A stretch of 64,000 bases of DNA, taken from NCBI GenBank assembly GCA_039621445.1, contig CP154956.1, positions 27,534,667 through 27,598,666 on the forward strand, read 5' to 3'. Origin of the DNA: Euglena gracilis (Eukaryota > Euglenida > Euglenophyceae > Euglenales). Every line of letters starts with the position of its first letter. Position 1 is the stretch's first letter. The notes below the pieces were generated by a model. That model ran no database searches. It was not told the DNA's origin and worked only from the letters and a program-made list of their open reading frames with translations. The position numbers and the translations under genes were made by a program. Positions 1 to 13,500 of the stretch are shown one piece after another.

Positions 1-345
1 TTTTCTCGAGATATTTTCGAAAAGTTGATTTTTTGACCGATTTTTGGACCCCGGCGAAATGGCAGAGTCGGAAAGGGGGGGGGGGGCGGGCCAATCCTAC
101 CCAGTTTGGGCCTTCGCGCGTGAATAACTTGGGCGTGGCAGGGAGTTGGGGGGGTCAAACGGAGGTGATTCGGAAAATAGAAATCCAGTGGCTCGTGACC
201 GAAAAAAAAATCCGGGAACCAGGCCAGGATTATGGTGATAATCTGCCAGTTCCCGAGGTTGCCCCGACCAGGGGGGGTGGAAGGGGGTTGGACCCCCCTT
301 TTGCCCAAGGGTAAGCTTCGCTCTTACCAGGGGGGGGGGAAATGC
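1..345 (+). repeat. R1 dispersed repeat, copy a (partial)
   Basis: Non-coding dispersed repeat. Blocks such as AATGGCAGAGTC (near 58), AATCCTACCCAGTTTGG (near 92), GGCAGGGAGTT (near 137) and TATGGTGATAAT (near 231) recur in the same order at 34738-34925. They also recur reverse-complemented at about 6190-6400 and, more weakly, at 49960-50090. The left end is cut by the window edge. The 3' side leads into an A-rich tandem repeat and then a hairpin of the family's end sequence. Confidence 0.75.
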
Positions 346-359
346 AACTTGGCCCTTCA

Positions 360-770
360 AATTATGCAAGTCAAAAAAAATGCAAAAAAATGCAAAAAAA
401 TGCAAAAAAATGCAAAAAAATGCAACTTGCATGAAAAACCTGAGAAAAAGCTGGAATATAACAGAGCTTTGCTGCCTGAAATCAAAAAAAAATTCCAGGG
501 CAAAATATTTTATGCAAAAAAATGCAAAAAAAATGCAAAAAATCCAAACATATGACAACCAACTACAAAAATTTTTTCCAGGGCAAAATATTTTATGCAA
601 AAAATGCAAGAATATGCAAAAAAATCCAAACATATGGCAACCAACTACAAAAATTTTTTCCAGGGCAAAATATTTTATGCAAAAAAATGCAAAAAAATGC
701 AAAAAAATGCAAATTTCGGGAAAAGCCGATTATGCAAAAAAATGCAAATTATGCAAGTTGCATTTTTCCC
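360..770 (+). repeat. A-rich tandem repeat, TGCAAAAAAA and 82-base unit
   Basis: Short TGCAAAAAAA units are embedded in a longer unit of about 82 bases that starts near 496, 579 and 660, each copy beginning with CCAGGGCAAAATATTTTATG. Open frames across it on both strands are low-complexity artefacts. Confidence 0.85.
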
Positions 771-789
771 CCCCCCCTGCTCTTACAAA

Positions 790-821
790 GCTGAGCTCTT
801 ATAAAAGGATAAGAGCTCAGC
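790..821. repeat. Hairpin of R1 terminal sequence
   Basis: GCTGAGCTCTTAT at 790-802 faces its exact reverse complement ATAAGAGCTCAGC at 809-821 with a 6-base loop. The same 12-13 bases bound the elements at 6091-7153, 34332-35025 and 20962-21452, so this looks like two element ends back to back. From 822 to 1070 I see nothing further. Confidence 0.8.
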
Positions 822-1070
822 GACCCCCACCTCCCCTCCCGGAAGGGTCCACGACTAAAAAAACCCCTGGTTCCAAACCAAACTCCCCACCTTGGGCCTG
901 GCTTTGGTTTGGTTTCTTTGAAACCAAACCAAATACTTATGCTGAAACTTACTTACTTATGCTCATGGGAAATACTTATCCCCTGGGCACCGTTCCCATC
1001 GGGCAACCAACACAGACAGGTTTGGTTGTTGTCCAGTCCTCTTCCTGTTCCAGGAGTATCATGTTGACTG

Positions 1071-1105
1071 AACACACACACACACACACATGCACGCACA
1101 CACAT

Positions 1106-1187
<82 letters not shown>

Positions 1188-1320
1188 TCACTCACTCACT
1201 CACTCACTCACTCACTCACTCACTCACTCACTCACTCACTCACTCACTCACTCACTCACTCACTCACTCACTCACTCACTCACTCACTCACTCACTCACT
1301 CACTAACTCACTCACTCACA
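1071..1320. repeat. CA microsatellite followed by CACT microsatellite
   Basis: An interrupted (CA)n to 1182 passes directly into (CACT)n to about 1318. It lies downstream of the last visible exon of receptor A on the transcribed strand, so it is probably intronic. Confidence 0.95.
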
Positions 1321-1383
1321 CACACAGGCGCATGCACACACACGTGCATGCACGCACGCACGTACACATGTGCACATGCATAC

Positions 1384-1588
1384 TGCCAGCGCCTCATCCT
1401 CCGTCAGGCCACACTCTTGGATGACTCGGCGGGCCACTCGGCGCTGGAGGCACAGCGTCGACTGCCGCAGCATCCGCCCGATGGACTTCGGGTGCGGCGC
1501 GGCGCTGTCGGGGAAGTGGGCCCGCGGCAGCCGCCGGCAGAAGTCCGCCACCCCCATGTCCGGAGGCTCGGAGCTGATGCCCGGCACC
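1384..1588 (-). CDS. Receptor A exon, cytoplasmic segment
   Basis: Reads from [12 protein letters not shown] through [16 protein letters not shown], 68 codons after one split base. The acceptor is unusual: the pyrimidine tract is a run of C (G-run 1591-1601 on +) ending CAG. The donor is GTATGC. It is strongly GC-rich and basic in the middle, with no recognised domain. The split base matches the exon at 4021-4241. Confidence 0.65.
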
Positions 1589-4500
1589 CTGGGGGGGGGG
1601 GCAAGGAGGACCGGTTGTGTGGGCGGGGGGGGGGGGGGGTCGTTACTTTGGAGCGGACGAGCAGCAGCAGAATTGACGTGAGAAAACCAACCTCTCCGAA
1701 GAACTGCCCTTTCCTCCTCCTTTGTTGACCAGTTGCAGTTCAGTTCATTTTCTTTTTTCCCCCTGAATGGGCTTCAAATGGGAATGAGCTGAAGGGATGA
1801 GTTGAAATAAATACTCCGTTAATGATTTAATACATTGTTATTTTATTATTGCCATTTTGTCCACATTAAAAATCAAATTACCTCCCCCCCCCCCTTGTCT
1901 AAGAACCGGAAAAGATGGGTAAGAACCGGGGGGGTGGTGCTTATTTTGCCAAAATATGGGTAAGAACCAGGGGGGTGGTGCTTAGACAAGGGGGAAAATT
2001 TTGAATGCAAAAAAAATCCGGCGCTTCGCGCCGAAAAAGAAAAATTCACCTTAATTTGGAGGTCCACTGTTGAACTTACACACATTTGGATGCAGAAATC
2101 AACAATACCTCACCAAATCAGGTCTCAGAAGTTGCAGAAAATTCGAAATGTTTGAGATTTTTCCCTTAAAAATGCACACAAAATAAACCTCCCCGTGACG
2201 ATGACCTGTAAAAAGATGGGTAAGAACCGGGGGGGGGGGCTTAGACAAGGGTGGTGCTTAGACAAGGGGGGGGGGGAGGTAATCTTCTCTTGTCAAAAGA
2301 GATAAATCTGCTGAAGATTTTGTGGGATTGGGGGGGGGGTATGAGATGTATGCGGTCGTTTGCTTTGTCAGCCTGAAGGGGGGGGGGAGGTGAAATGAGG
2401 GAGGGAGTTTCTGTGGACCTTGCCACAAACCTAGACTGATGAGAACTGTAATTCAGAATATTCCGGGATGTCCTCATTTTTCAGAACCAGATCTGTATAC
2501 ACATACGTATAAATGCATGCACACACACACACACACACACATATATATACATAACCCCCCCCCAAATATAAAACCCCCCCAAATATTAAACCCCCCCTGA
2601 GGACCTTGAAATCCCGCCCGAATATAAACCCCCCCCTCCGGCGCGAAGCGCCAGAAGGAAAAAATTTCGACAAAATCTCTCCTGAAATTGTGATTTTTGG
2701 CAGATTTGGGAGCAATTTTTATCAAAAACGTGTGAAAATTGCTCCTTCGCCCGAAAAATGAAATCTTTGGACCCCCAGGGGTGGACGTATTTGTGATTTT
2801 GGACCGAAAAAGTGACTACTGGGTCCCGCCAAAAAGTTGATTTTTCCGACCGAATATAAACCCCCCCAAATATAAAAACCGCCGTGGGGTCTTGAAATTT
2901 CCGCCCAAATATAAAATCGGGGGGGTTTGTATTTGGGGGGTTTACATATATATACGTACGTACGTACGTACACACGTACGTACGTACGTATGTATGCAGA
3001 CATGCATGCATGCATGCATGCAATGTACGTATGCGTGTATCCATGCAATGTATGCATGAATGTATGTATACATGTACGTATGTATGTATGTATGTATGTA
3101 TGTATGTATGTATGTATGTATGTATGTATGTATGTATGTATGTATGTATGTATGTATGTATGTATGTATGTATGTATGTATGTATGTATGTATGCATGCA
3201 TGTATGTATGTATGTATACACGTATGTATGTATGTATGTATGCATGCATGCATGAATGCATGTATGTATGTATGAATGCATGCATGTATGCATGTATGTG
3301 TGTTGTATGTATGTAGTATGTATGTATGTGGATGTATGTATGTTGTATGTATGTATGTAGTATGTATGTATGTATGTATGTATGATGTATATGTATGTAT
3401 GTATGTGTATGTAGATGTATGTATGTATGTATGTATGCATGCATGCATGAATGCATGTATGTATGTATGAATGCATGCATGTATGCATGTATGTGTGGAT
3501 GGAAGGATGGACAGATGGATGGATGGATGGGTGGGTGGGTGGATGGATGGATGGATGGGTGGATGGATGGATGGATGGAAGGATGGATGGATGGATGGAT
3601 GGATGGATGGATGGATGGATGGGTGGGTGGGTGGATGGATGGATGGAGGGAGGGATGGATGGATGGATTGGATGTGTATATACATGTTTTTTTGAGTCAC
3701 TGCCTCCACAACCAGCGTTGACAGGGTTATCCAACACGTGTTGTCGAAAGGTGGGGTCAAAGCTACCCACCCAAATATGTACTACCTTTCGAGGGTGGGA
3801 ATTGATTGGGAATTTGGGAGGGGCGCAAAATTTAGCTCTCAAAGGTGTGGCCTCAGTTTTGCAGGGTACGCTGCATTGCAGAGCTGGCAGGGGCCTGCAC
3901 AGGGCCACCCCATGTGCTGGCAGAGGGCTGGCGCACAGCTTTGGGGCTTGTGGTTGGGTATGACCCACAAAATTGGAGGTGTATGAAAATTAATGCTCAA
4001 TACTGTAATATATTATACACACCCTTTCTGCATACTGGTGCTCGCTGGGTTGGGTGTCCCACAGCATCTTCTCCACTAACGCCGCGTTCTTCAGCTTCTT
4101 CTTCCACACAATGACACCGTATACCGTCAGTGCCAGCAGGACACCCGCCCCCGCCGCGAGGCCCCCGAAGACCAGGAAGGCCATCTCGAAAGCCTGGACC
4201 TTCTGCCGCAGCGCCCGCCACGAGGTGGAGGCGACGATGATCTGCCGGGAGTCGGGAAAAGCGACCCAAAAACCCAGATGGACAGGGTGACCGACATTTA
4301 TGCAACTTTGCTCACTTCGAGGGTTCTGGTGCTTTTGAGAAAACAACAAGAATATAATCCTTGACATTTAGAATATGTCAATTCCAAAAATATGCGAAAG
4401 AAAAATGTTTCACGCATCAAAAAAATTGAACCAAAAAGTCAAGTAAATTGTTCCAAAACAAATTCAATTCAAAGCAGAACATTTGCAAAAAAAAAGCAAA

Positions 4501-7500
4501 AAAATGAAAAAACCACAGCAAAAGAATTGAACGGAAACCCAAAGCCAATATCGAAACATAAAGTGTGCTTTTCCTCCCCTCCCTGCAGAGGAGAGGGGCA
4601 GCAGACAGGTAGCCAGGCTGTGCTAACTTTCACGGTAAGAACCATCGTTTTGCACGGGCAAATGCCAAACAACTGAGTCCACAATGGCATATGGAGGCTG
4701 TTCCAATAAGGGCTGGCCGCGGGGACACGAGGGCAGAGATGCCTGGGCCTTCCAGTCGTCATACGCAAGCACGTTGACGACGAGGACATCCAGGCCGTTC
4801 ACCTTGGCGAACGTCGGCATCAGGGAACAGAGGTAGGCGTAGCCGTTGTGGGAGTACCTTGCGGGGATGGGGGTGTGGGATGAGTCAGGGTTGCCTTGCC
4901 GGCAGCCGGTGGAAGTCAGGTGTGAGAATGGAAATGGAAATTCATGAAAACCAAATCCTATTACCCTGTTCCTCACCCTAACCCTGACCCTAACCCCGAA
5001 CCTTGAGTAGGTTTTCATATGACACATGTGCCCAAAACATTGTTTGTGGGGAGGGTGACATCATACGTGGATCTGGCATTGGGCCAATTTGTCGAACGCA
5101 GAGGGTCCGACCCCCCCCCCTCAATCACAATATGAAGGGGGCAGTAGTTTCAGCCCCCCCAACCATGAGGCCAGAAGGGGCACACGCGAAGGTGGCGTTC
5201 CGCCAGGCGAGGAGGTAGCCGCGCTCCTTCAGCTGCGTGAAGGAGGAGCGCACCATCACGTTCTCGCTCTCGTCCGCCAGCACCGGGTGGCCGTTCACCA
5301 TCAGCGTCAGCGGCACGTCCGCGCACAGCAGCGCTTTGGGCCCCAGGCCGCCGCCGGCTGCCGCCCCCGCCCACGGCGGAAAGCCGCTGGGAATGGGTTG
5401 GCCGCAATCACAAAAAGGGACCAAGGAAGGTTGCGCCCCTACTGCGGCCGCAGCTTCCCCCCTCGGGTTTCCAAACAGAACACGGCTTGCTGTGGCCACG
5501 GGGTCTCTTCTTCGAGAATGGCTGAGGCCTGTTTTGATCCCATGTCGATGACATACACCACTCCTGGGGAGGGCAGGCGGGAGAACAGCGAGGTGTGTCA
5601 CACCCAGCGCGTGCCGCAAACACTGCCGGAAAGGATGTATGGAGGCTGGTATAAATATGTGGTCCCCAGGGGGGGGGCATATAATTCATCCACGGGGGGG
5701 GGGGGGTATATAGTTCCACCCGGTCCCACCTTCAGGAATTTTCAGTCCGTTTTGCCCAGGAACTGACGCGGCTTTGGGTAAATTTCAGCAAAACGGGAGG
5801 GCAGGTTAGATGCTTGGAGGTCTGTTGCACCTGCACCTCCAACAATTGTGCTCGACTCCTCCCGTTTAGCATGGCATTTCTTGGGGTTTCTTATAAGTGG
5901 CCAACCAATGGCTCCCAAGGGGGTTCTTTATAAGTGGGGGTTTCTTATAGGTGAGTGACGGTCCGAAAATCCCCAAAGCGTTTCTTATAAGTGGGGGTTT
6001 CTCATAAACCCCCCCACTTATAAACCCCCCGGGGTTTATAAGATCCGGTTGGTTGGTCGGCCGAAGGGGGGGTTTATAGGTGGGGGGGTCGCTGAGCTCT
6101 TATCCCTTTAGGGTAAGAACGAAGCTTACCCCTGGGGGAAACCCCCCCCCTCGACCCCTCCCTCCTCCCCCCCCCCTCGGGGCCACCTTGGGAACCGGCG
6201 GATTATCACCACAATCCTGGCCCCGTTCCCGAAAAAAAATTTTCAGTCGCGAGCGACTGGATTTCTAGTTTCCAAATCACCTGGGTTTGACCCCCAACTC
6301 CCCGCCAGGCCCGAGTTATTCACGCGCGAAGGGGTCTAAATTGGGTTGGATCGGCCCGCCCCCCTTTTTAAGCCCCCCCCCCCCTTGGACTCTGCCATTT
6401 CGGCCAAAAAAATGTCAATTTTCAAAATATCTCCAAAATGAAGCCAAATCAAAGGGAATGTCCGGAGACCTAATTTGAAGCCCTTGGAACGCCCAATCTA
6501 CCGGTATTTTGATTTCACCGCAACTCCCCGCCTAGCCCGAGATACGGCCGTTTTCGGCCCAGATGGCCGTTTTGTACACTTTTCCCGCTGTTCGACTTGG
6601 CCATTTTCGGCCAAAAAAGTCGAAAAAATTGAAAATTTTTTTTGCCCGAAACGATGTTTTTTGGCCTCCCAGACCCAGAAAAACTGTTTTTGAGCCGAAA
6701 ATGAGCGTTTTTCGACCCGCAAGCGCCCCGTTTTGGGCCGCCCATTGACTTTGGGTCAAAACCGGGTCAAAAAAGTCGGGAAAAAAATCGAAATTTTTTT
6801 TGCCCGAAACGATGTTTTTTGGCCTCCCGGGCCCAGAAAAAAACTGCTTTGAGCCGAAAATGAGCGTTTTTCGACCCGCCAGCGCCCCGTTTTGGGCCGC
6901 CAACCCATTGACTTGGCCGTTTTCGGCCAAAAAAGTCGAAAAAAATCGAATTTTTTTTTGCCCAAAACAATGTTTTTTGGCCTCCCGGACCCGGAAAAAC
7001 TGGTTTTGAGCCGAAAATGAGCGTTTTTCGACCCGCCAGCGCCCCGTTTCGGGCACAAAACCCTTGCATTTCAGTCAAAAGGGCTCCATGGAGTGGGCCA
7101 GTTTATATGGGGGGTCAATGAAGGGGTGGGTGCGCGCTTATTAAGAGCTCAGCACTATTCAAAACCTGGTTTATAGGTCCCGGACGTTGGTGAAAACCCG
7201 ACTCCCCCCCCCCCCAAAATGATCCCGAAACCCCACAAAATTGGCAATTTTTGACAATTTGGGCAAAAATGGCATTTTTGATGATGGTCGGTATCAAAAA
7301 TTTGCCAAAAAATTAGTTTTTGGGTGGTTTGCGGCCGAAAAAATCGTCCCCGGTGGTTTGCATTTTTTTCTTCAGGGAGGGGGGTTGTAGGATCCGGTTT
7401 GGTTGGTCGGCCCGAGGTTATAGGTGGGGGGGGTTTATAAATGGGGGGGTTATAAGTGGGGGGTGGGGTTTAGAGGAGGGTTTCTTTTAGGTGGGGGGGG

Positions 7501-10500
7501 GGGTTAACCATGCTCACAAAATAAGAGCACACCCACCCAACGGGAAGAAACACTTTTCCCACCGATGCCCATGCGTGCTCGTTTCTTCCCACCAGTCTTT
7601 ACAGCTTCCTGTAGTTTTGCTTTGTTTGCTGCCCACTTGCTCACCATCCCCTTGTTGATCCCACTTGAATGCATGCCCGAGCGACGTTGTTTCCCCCAGA
7701 GCAATCACACGCAGCTCGAAGGAAATGCTATATTCCTTGCAAATATTTTGGAACCCTCCCCTCCTTCTTCACCTTCTTCCTCACCCTCGGTCCCTCCCTC
7801 ACTCCCACAGTTACCCTCGCGCACCTAGCACTCACTACAAGAAACCTCCTAGTAATGACCTCGTCAACCACCTATAAGAAATTTGGTCGGTTTTTGGAAA
7901 CCCACCTATAAAAAACGGGTTTCTAGGTGAGGGGGTTAGGATCGGTGTGTCAAAAAATGGCCCAATTTCAGGGAAAAGGTTTGGCCGGAAGTTAAGCCAC
8001 CATTTTTCGGCCACCAACGTCATTTCCCTAAAATTCCCCCAAATTCAGCCTGATTTTGGTCTAAGTTGGTCCGGAATGCGGCCTAACTTCTTCCTAAATT
8101 TCTAAAAACGGGAGCCCAACGGGAGACCGGCCATAACCCTATCCCCAATCAATAACCCCAAATTTCCCCGAAGGTGGGACCCACCAGGTGGAATTATATG
8201 GACCTCCTCCTGGATGAACTCTATGGCCCCCAGGGGGCCGCAGAGTTCATTGCTGCCATATGGGAATACCGTTCAGGACGCTGATGGTCTGCATGAGGGC
8301 GTTGAGGAGCGGGGGACTGTACTCCGCGGCCGCCACAGCACCAAGCTCCGTGCCCCCTGGCACTGGCGACAGGCGGAGCCTGCACCATGGGGGATTGTTA
8401 TCCTGTTCGGAACCAAAAGACACCACTCCTTCTCAAATGCAAAGAGATTGTGCAAAAAAGCAACACATAGACCCACTTGGTGGCACATTTCCCCGGGGCA
8501 GGCACATTTCTCTGGGCCCAAACCCACCCACCCACCCACGACCCCCCTCCTTAGGAGGGGGTCAACCAACCACCCACGCAACCTAAACACAGCCAAACTT
8601 GGCCGGAAACACCTAAAACTTCTTCCAAAGTCTGACTAATGGCGCACACCCCCGAGGGGGGGTCCAGGGGGCCCAACCCACCCACCCCCTCTCGAAAACC
8701 CACCCACCCACCCACCCACAGGTCACACAGGCGTTATGTGAACCTATGAACAACAATCCTTTTGCAGCTGTCTCCCCCAACAGAACCCAGGAAACGATGC
8801 TCGAGACCGCAACATGGGAGTCAAGTGGATTTCCAACTGCAAAAGAAAATGGACAGGTTGAAAGTTCTGAAGGGCGTAAAAACAGGTACACTGGGACTCC
8901 GCCGCAAGCAAGACTGGGGAACAGGAATGGCATTGGGTGCGGATTTTTCTGCCACAATAGGGTGGGGGGCAAGTATGGGCCGCGTCTGGACCCTGGGACG
9001 AAGCGCAGGAAGGTCAGGGAGAGGCCGTCCCGGGTGTCTTGGATACAAGCCCCTCCTTTTGGTTGGATGGCAGCGCAGCGGAGGCACGGATCGCCCAGGG
9101 GCTATTTTTTAGGCGCCTTAAAAACCTCTAAACCCTCAAAAACCCTTTGAAACTAATTTTGACAAAATTTTCGAAAATGAAGGCGCAACGTCTCAGCAAA
9201 AGCAAGCCAACTCTGGAAAAAAAGATTCCTGGCATCGCTGGAACATTGGCCATCCAAAGAAAAGCGTTTTCGACTTTTTTTTTTGCTTTTGGACCCCGTT
9301 CGATAGCCCTTGGACTTCACTTGGAAAATAGACACCTTAACCCCCCCCCCCTCTCATCAAAGCGCAGGTGCACCGCCTCCAACACAGGGGGGTGCGCTTC
9401 TATTTGGACTGTACCTGTCTGAATTTCGTTGACTTTCTTCAGAATTACCATCATTTTGGTAGGTGCGATTGTAGAAGTCCGCCGATTGTAGTAGTCTGCC
9501 GCCTTTGGTGGCAGGGTGCGCTTTTATTTGGTGCCTATGCTTGAAGCAGCCCCGCGCTTCTATTAGGGGGGCGGGTTTACAAATTCAGAACCTTAAAAGC
9601 CTTGAAAATCTTAAAAACATTTGAGAAAACATTATTTTTTTTAAATTTAAGCATTAAAAATAACACTCCCTGCACGCCCCAACAAAACCAAAGAAATACA
9701 CAAAAAAGATGCTGGGAGGAAGACGCAACTATCATTGAATAGAGACTGTGAGCTCATAAGAACACAAAACACAGAATATGGCAATCTTTGGGTCCTTGGT
9801 CACAGTACAGCGAAGCTGAAGGAGAAGCCTGACTGGTAGTCCAGCTCGGTGGCATACGCCATGCTTCTGGCAAACTTCAGACCCTGGACATAGAAATCCT
9901 GCCCCTGCGAACAACAACAAAAATGATGGCATGAGTGGTAGACTGTCTTTGTTAAAGACCCCAAATGATGTGTGCGCATTCACACCTGCACACGCACACG
10001 CACACATGTGCACACACATGAAAGATGCATGCACGCATGCACACAACTGCACTCCACCCCCAACCCCATGGAGCCCATGCACACACACACGCCTGGAGGT
10101 AAAAATTGTATTGCTGAAGAACAGGCCCCCCATAAGGCAGGCCAGTGGAGGTGTTGACGAGGTACCACTGCGCAGTGCTGGAGCTCTGCTGGTCGGGGCA
10201 AAGCCGCCTGGCAGCTCCCCAAACCCCAATGGGGAACAATGTCGAAAACGTTGCAACATTGTTCTTCATTTGCAACGTTGCGAAGGCAGCTGACTGGGTG
10301 GAGCACCCTCCTCTCCCTAGGCCAGACTGACTTGTCTGAAGACAATATCCAGGGGGTAGGTAGGTAATTCAGTTAACTGTCTTTAATGTTGCTTCTACTC
10401 AAAATAACCCCCACCCAATTAACACCCCTCCCAACCCCCCCTCCCCCAATAATTCCCCCCCATTGCCCCAATTGGGCCGACTTCAACTGAAAAAATAATC

Positions 10501-13500
10501 TCCCCCAAATTTCAGGGAGCCAACCTCGATTGTCGCCCAGAAAAAATGTGGTTGAAAATAAGAATTAATGGCAATGAATAACCGAAGAATGGGTTTTTGT
10601 GGATAAACCCACAAAAACAAAAATACAACTTTTTGAAAAATGCAAAAAAAAAAATGACCAAACACACCCGCAGAGGACTGTGCGCGCACGCAAGGTGCAT
10701 CCACATGGGCGCCCTGAGTCAAAGGTTCCAAGGACACAAACCCCCTCCAAACTAATACCCCCTAGGGTTTTCTTTGTCGCCCGAAGTCCCCGACCAAGGG
10801 TGGGGCAATGATTTGGAGGGAGGCCTTACTTTTCATAATTTTCGAAAAAATTTTGAGGAAATTTCAAAATACCCAAAATTACACCCAAAGCAAAGCAGGC
10901 ACGTGCATGCAATTGTGTGGGGTTGTGCGCACTCCACTGCATATCGACATGGTGTGAGAGTGGGTGCGGGGCAGACATTCATTTGGTGTGGTTCACAAAA
11001 GACGTGTGAACCACAAATATTTTTTTGGTGTCCACAGGTGAACCACAAAACATTTTTTGGTGTCCACAAAATTTTTTGTTGCCCACAAAACTTGATTGAG
11101 AATCGAAAAAAATCATGTTTTACAACTGAAAGCAGATTGCTCTTTAGACACCTCAGCCACATTGTGGATCTTGACCCTGGCTCAATCTGTAAAGCGTGGC
11201 AGGGAATCACATCCCACCATTGTGGTTGGAGGAGGGTCGCCACTCCCTCGTATCGTACATGCAGAGCCCATCACATGTGCGGCACCCATACCCCAGGGTC
11301 AATTGAGGTTGAAGGTTGGTGGTTAGGGGTTATGGTCAACACGGGTTAGATAGAGGGTTCGCACGGGTTAGAAATTATCCACCACTACACCACGGTGGAG
11401 GATGTGGACCCAATCAATTTTTTTGCCTCCTCGACAAAATGCCGAACTCCTGGGGAATCGCCATTTGTTCCATGTTATCCACGGTGGTGAATGGAAATGT
11501 TTACCGACTGTCAAATCCTTCTTCTTTTAAAGAGAAGATTCATAGTGCCGGAACACTGGAGCAATTCAGCAAACCATGAGCAAACATAACCCCCCAAATA
11601 TAAAGCCCCCCCCCCCAAATATACAGCCACCCCATGGGTGGATACAACATTTTATCACCAGAAATGCTCCATTTTGGATGCCACCTGAAAGTGGTCCCTG
11701 GAGGCATTCGCCAAAAACTTGATTACCACCGGGGCATATTTCAAGCCATAACGCAAATTGTAAGACACCTCATTGGACTTCTGAAGCTCAAGCAGAGCAC
11801 GAAGTTCTTTGTGTGCAACACCGTGCACCACGCCGTGCAAAACCATCCACAAAATGGGTTTGAACAAAATCCTTGCCTGGAAAATCACTGCGCGAAAGGG
11901 GGATCAAAGAAATGGACAGAACCGAATCTGCCCGTGCCAACATGGTTTGTGCACAAATGTGATATGCTCCATTATCATGGGTTGTGCCAGTGCGAGTCTT
12001 GTATTGAGGAGTTGGCATCGCAAGTGCATTCCTTTTTTTCCCAGCACCTGAAACCTTTGGATGCTGCCAAAATTGATGAGTAATCGAACACCACATTCCA
12101 ATCTTTACATCATAATTCAACCAATCTCGGTTATTTTGTCATGCAGGTCGGAACTTATGCCGATTTTCTTTTCGATGTGGTAAAGAGATTTTGTTTTTCT
12201 TTGGAGAAGGGGAGCCTCCAGATGAGCTGGAAGAGCAACCGAGTGGGACTCGGAGGCTGCACTCTCCGCCTTCTCCGGCTCCTCCCGAGGACGCCGTTGG
12301 GCAAAAATGTTCCAAAAAGATTGCTTCATTGCTGTTGAGGAGAAGGATAATGATGTAAATGTCAGCAGGCGGTGGGGAAATTCTTTGGTGTCCACATGTG
12401 AACCACAAAAAATGTTTGGTGTCCACAGTGAACCACAAAATGACAACCTTGGTGTACCACACTAAATGAATGTCTGGTGCAAGGTGGGTGTGAGCGCACT
12501 GGGCCGCAGCCCAAAAATTCTGGCAGCTAAATACTTCACCCGCTGAAAGCAGCCTGGCTGGACTGGAGCGTGCCGTTTGTCCAGAACCTGCAGTGAATAG
12601 CACACGCTGCAGCAGGCAATGGCACAGAGAGGGTTCATCTGGGCTCATATACCCTTTTTATCAACAAAAAAAATTGTGCGCCACAAACCAGAACACCATG
12701 CCATAGACAAGGAGTGCCATCAGGGGGGCCAGAGCGACAACGGAATTTGTCTTACACCACTTTGGAGCAATCTGCTGACCTTTTTGTCCTTTCTTAAAAT
12801 TTCTGTCCTTTCTCACCTCATCTGAAATCTTTCGGTCTGAGCTCGCACAGCTGGGGGGGGGGATGGCATGGGGAGGGGTGTCGGTAAGACCCGTTTCGAT
12901 GCAGAGCAATGCCAAACAATCCGCAGCGCAGGCGGCCTTCAGGATGACATCTGAAAGCAAAACTCTCTCTGGGCCCGACCGCTACTCCTCCATTGGCACA
13001 CAACCACCTTCCAAGCCACCACACTACTGTCAACCACGAAGGACACGCTGGGGACAGCCAGCGCAGTAGGGCGGCGGCACACCGGACGGTGCCATTGAGG
13101 AGCGCCTCGTACCCGGCGTAGGAGTACCGGGCCCCCCAGTACATCCACGAGACCTGGGGCAGCGCCGTGAAGCACTGCCACTGGAAGGCGATGAGCGCTT
13201 GCCGCTGCTCCGGCGCGCCGTCCAGGTTGGTCAGGGACAGGAGGCCTGCGAAGGCAACGCTGGGGAAGGGGACCAAGCACCTCCGGAGAGACAATGGTTT
13301 TGGTGCTGGGGTCAGGGATTGCCGGGAATGGCCGGGAGTTGTCGGGATTTGTCACATTTTGAATGCTAACGGTTGCATATTTGATCCAAGGCGAGCAACG
13401 TGTGCAACGCAATGCAGTGATCCCCAAAATCTTGTCGTCACTTCCTTTGTCTGCAGTGTGGGACTAATTTGGCACACACATGCGCAAACTTGACATCCCA

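Larger units (their letters stand above)
1589..4020 (-). other. Receptor A intron, 2.4 kb, repeat filled
   Basis: Starts GTGTAT and ends CAG on the minus strand. It contains the F4 repeats (1895-2280), an F5-like block (2560-2930), the tetranucleotide array (2946-3668) and an F6 copy (3740-3990). The 460-codon minus frame across 2586-3968 is made of tetranucleotide repeat and is not a gene. Confidence 0.6.
8380..9803 (-). other. Receptor A intron with F2 and F3 repeats
   Basis: A pyrimidine-rich CCCACC stretch (8520-8725) is followed by an F2 repeat (9105-9335) and an F3 repeat (9340-9590). The frames at 8746-9150 on plus lack support. Confidence 0.5.

Noticed and set aside
380-1306. 308-codon plus-strand frame
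   Set aside because: Consists of TGCAAAAAAA units followed by CA/CACT microsatellite; no splice or family support.
2586-3968. 460-codon open frame on the minus strand
   Set aside because: Almost all of it is tetranucleotide repeat read as alternating His/Thr/Tyr/Ile or Pro/Ser; neighbouring frames on both strands are equally open, as expected for a 4-base repeat.
4966-5000. Telomere
   Set aside because: Four imperfect CCCTAA units in the middle of a gene; chromosome ends would show long arrays.
11634-12083. 149-codon plus-strand gene
   Set aside because: Opposite strand carries an exon that joins its neighbours in phase, and the first 50 bases belong to the F5 repeat.
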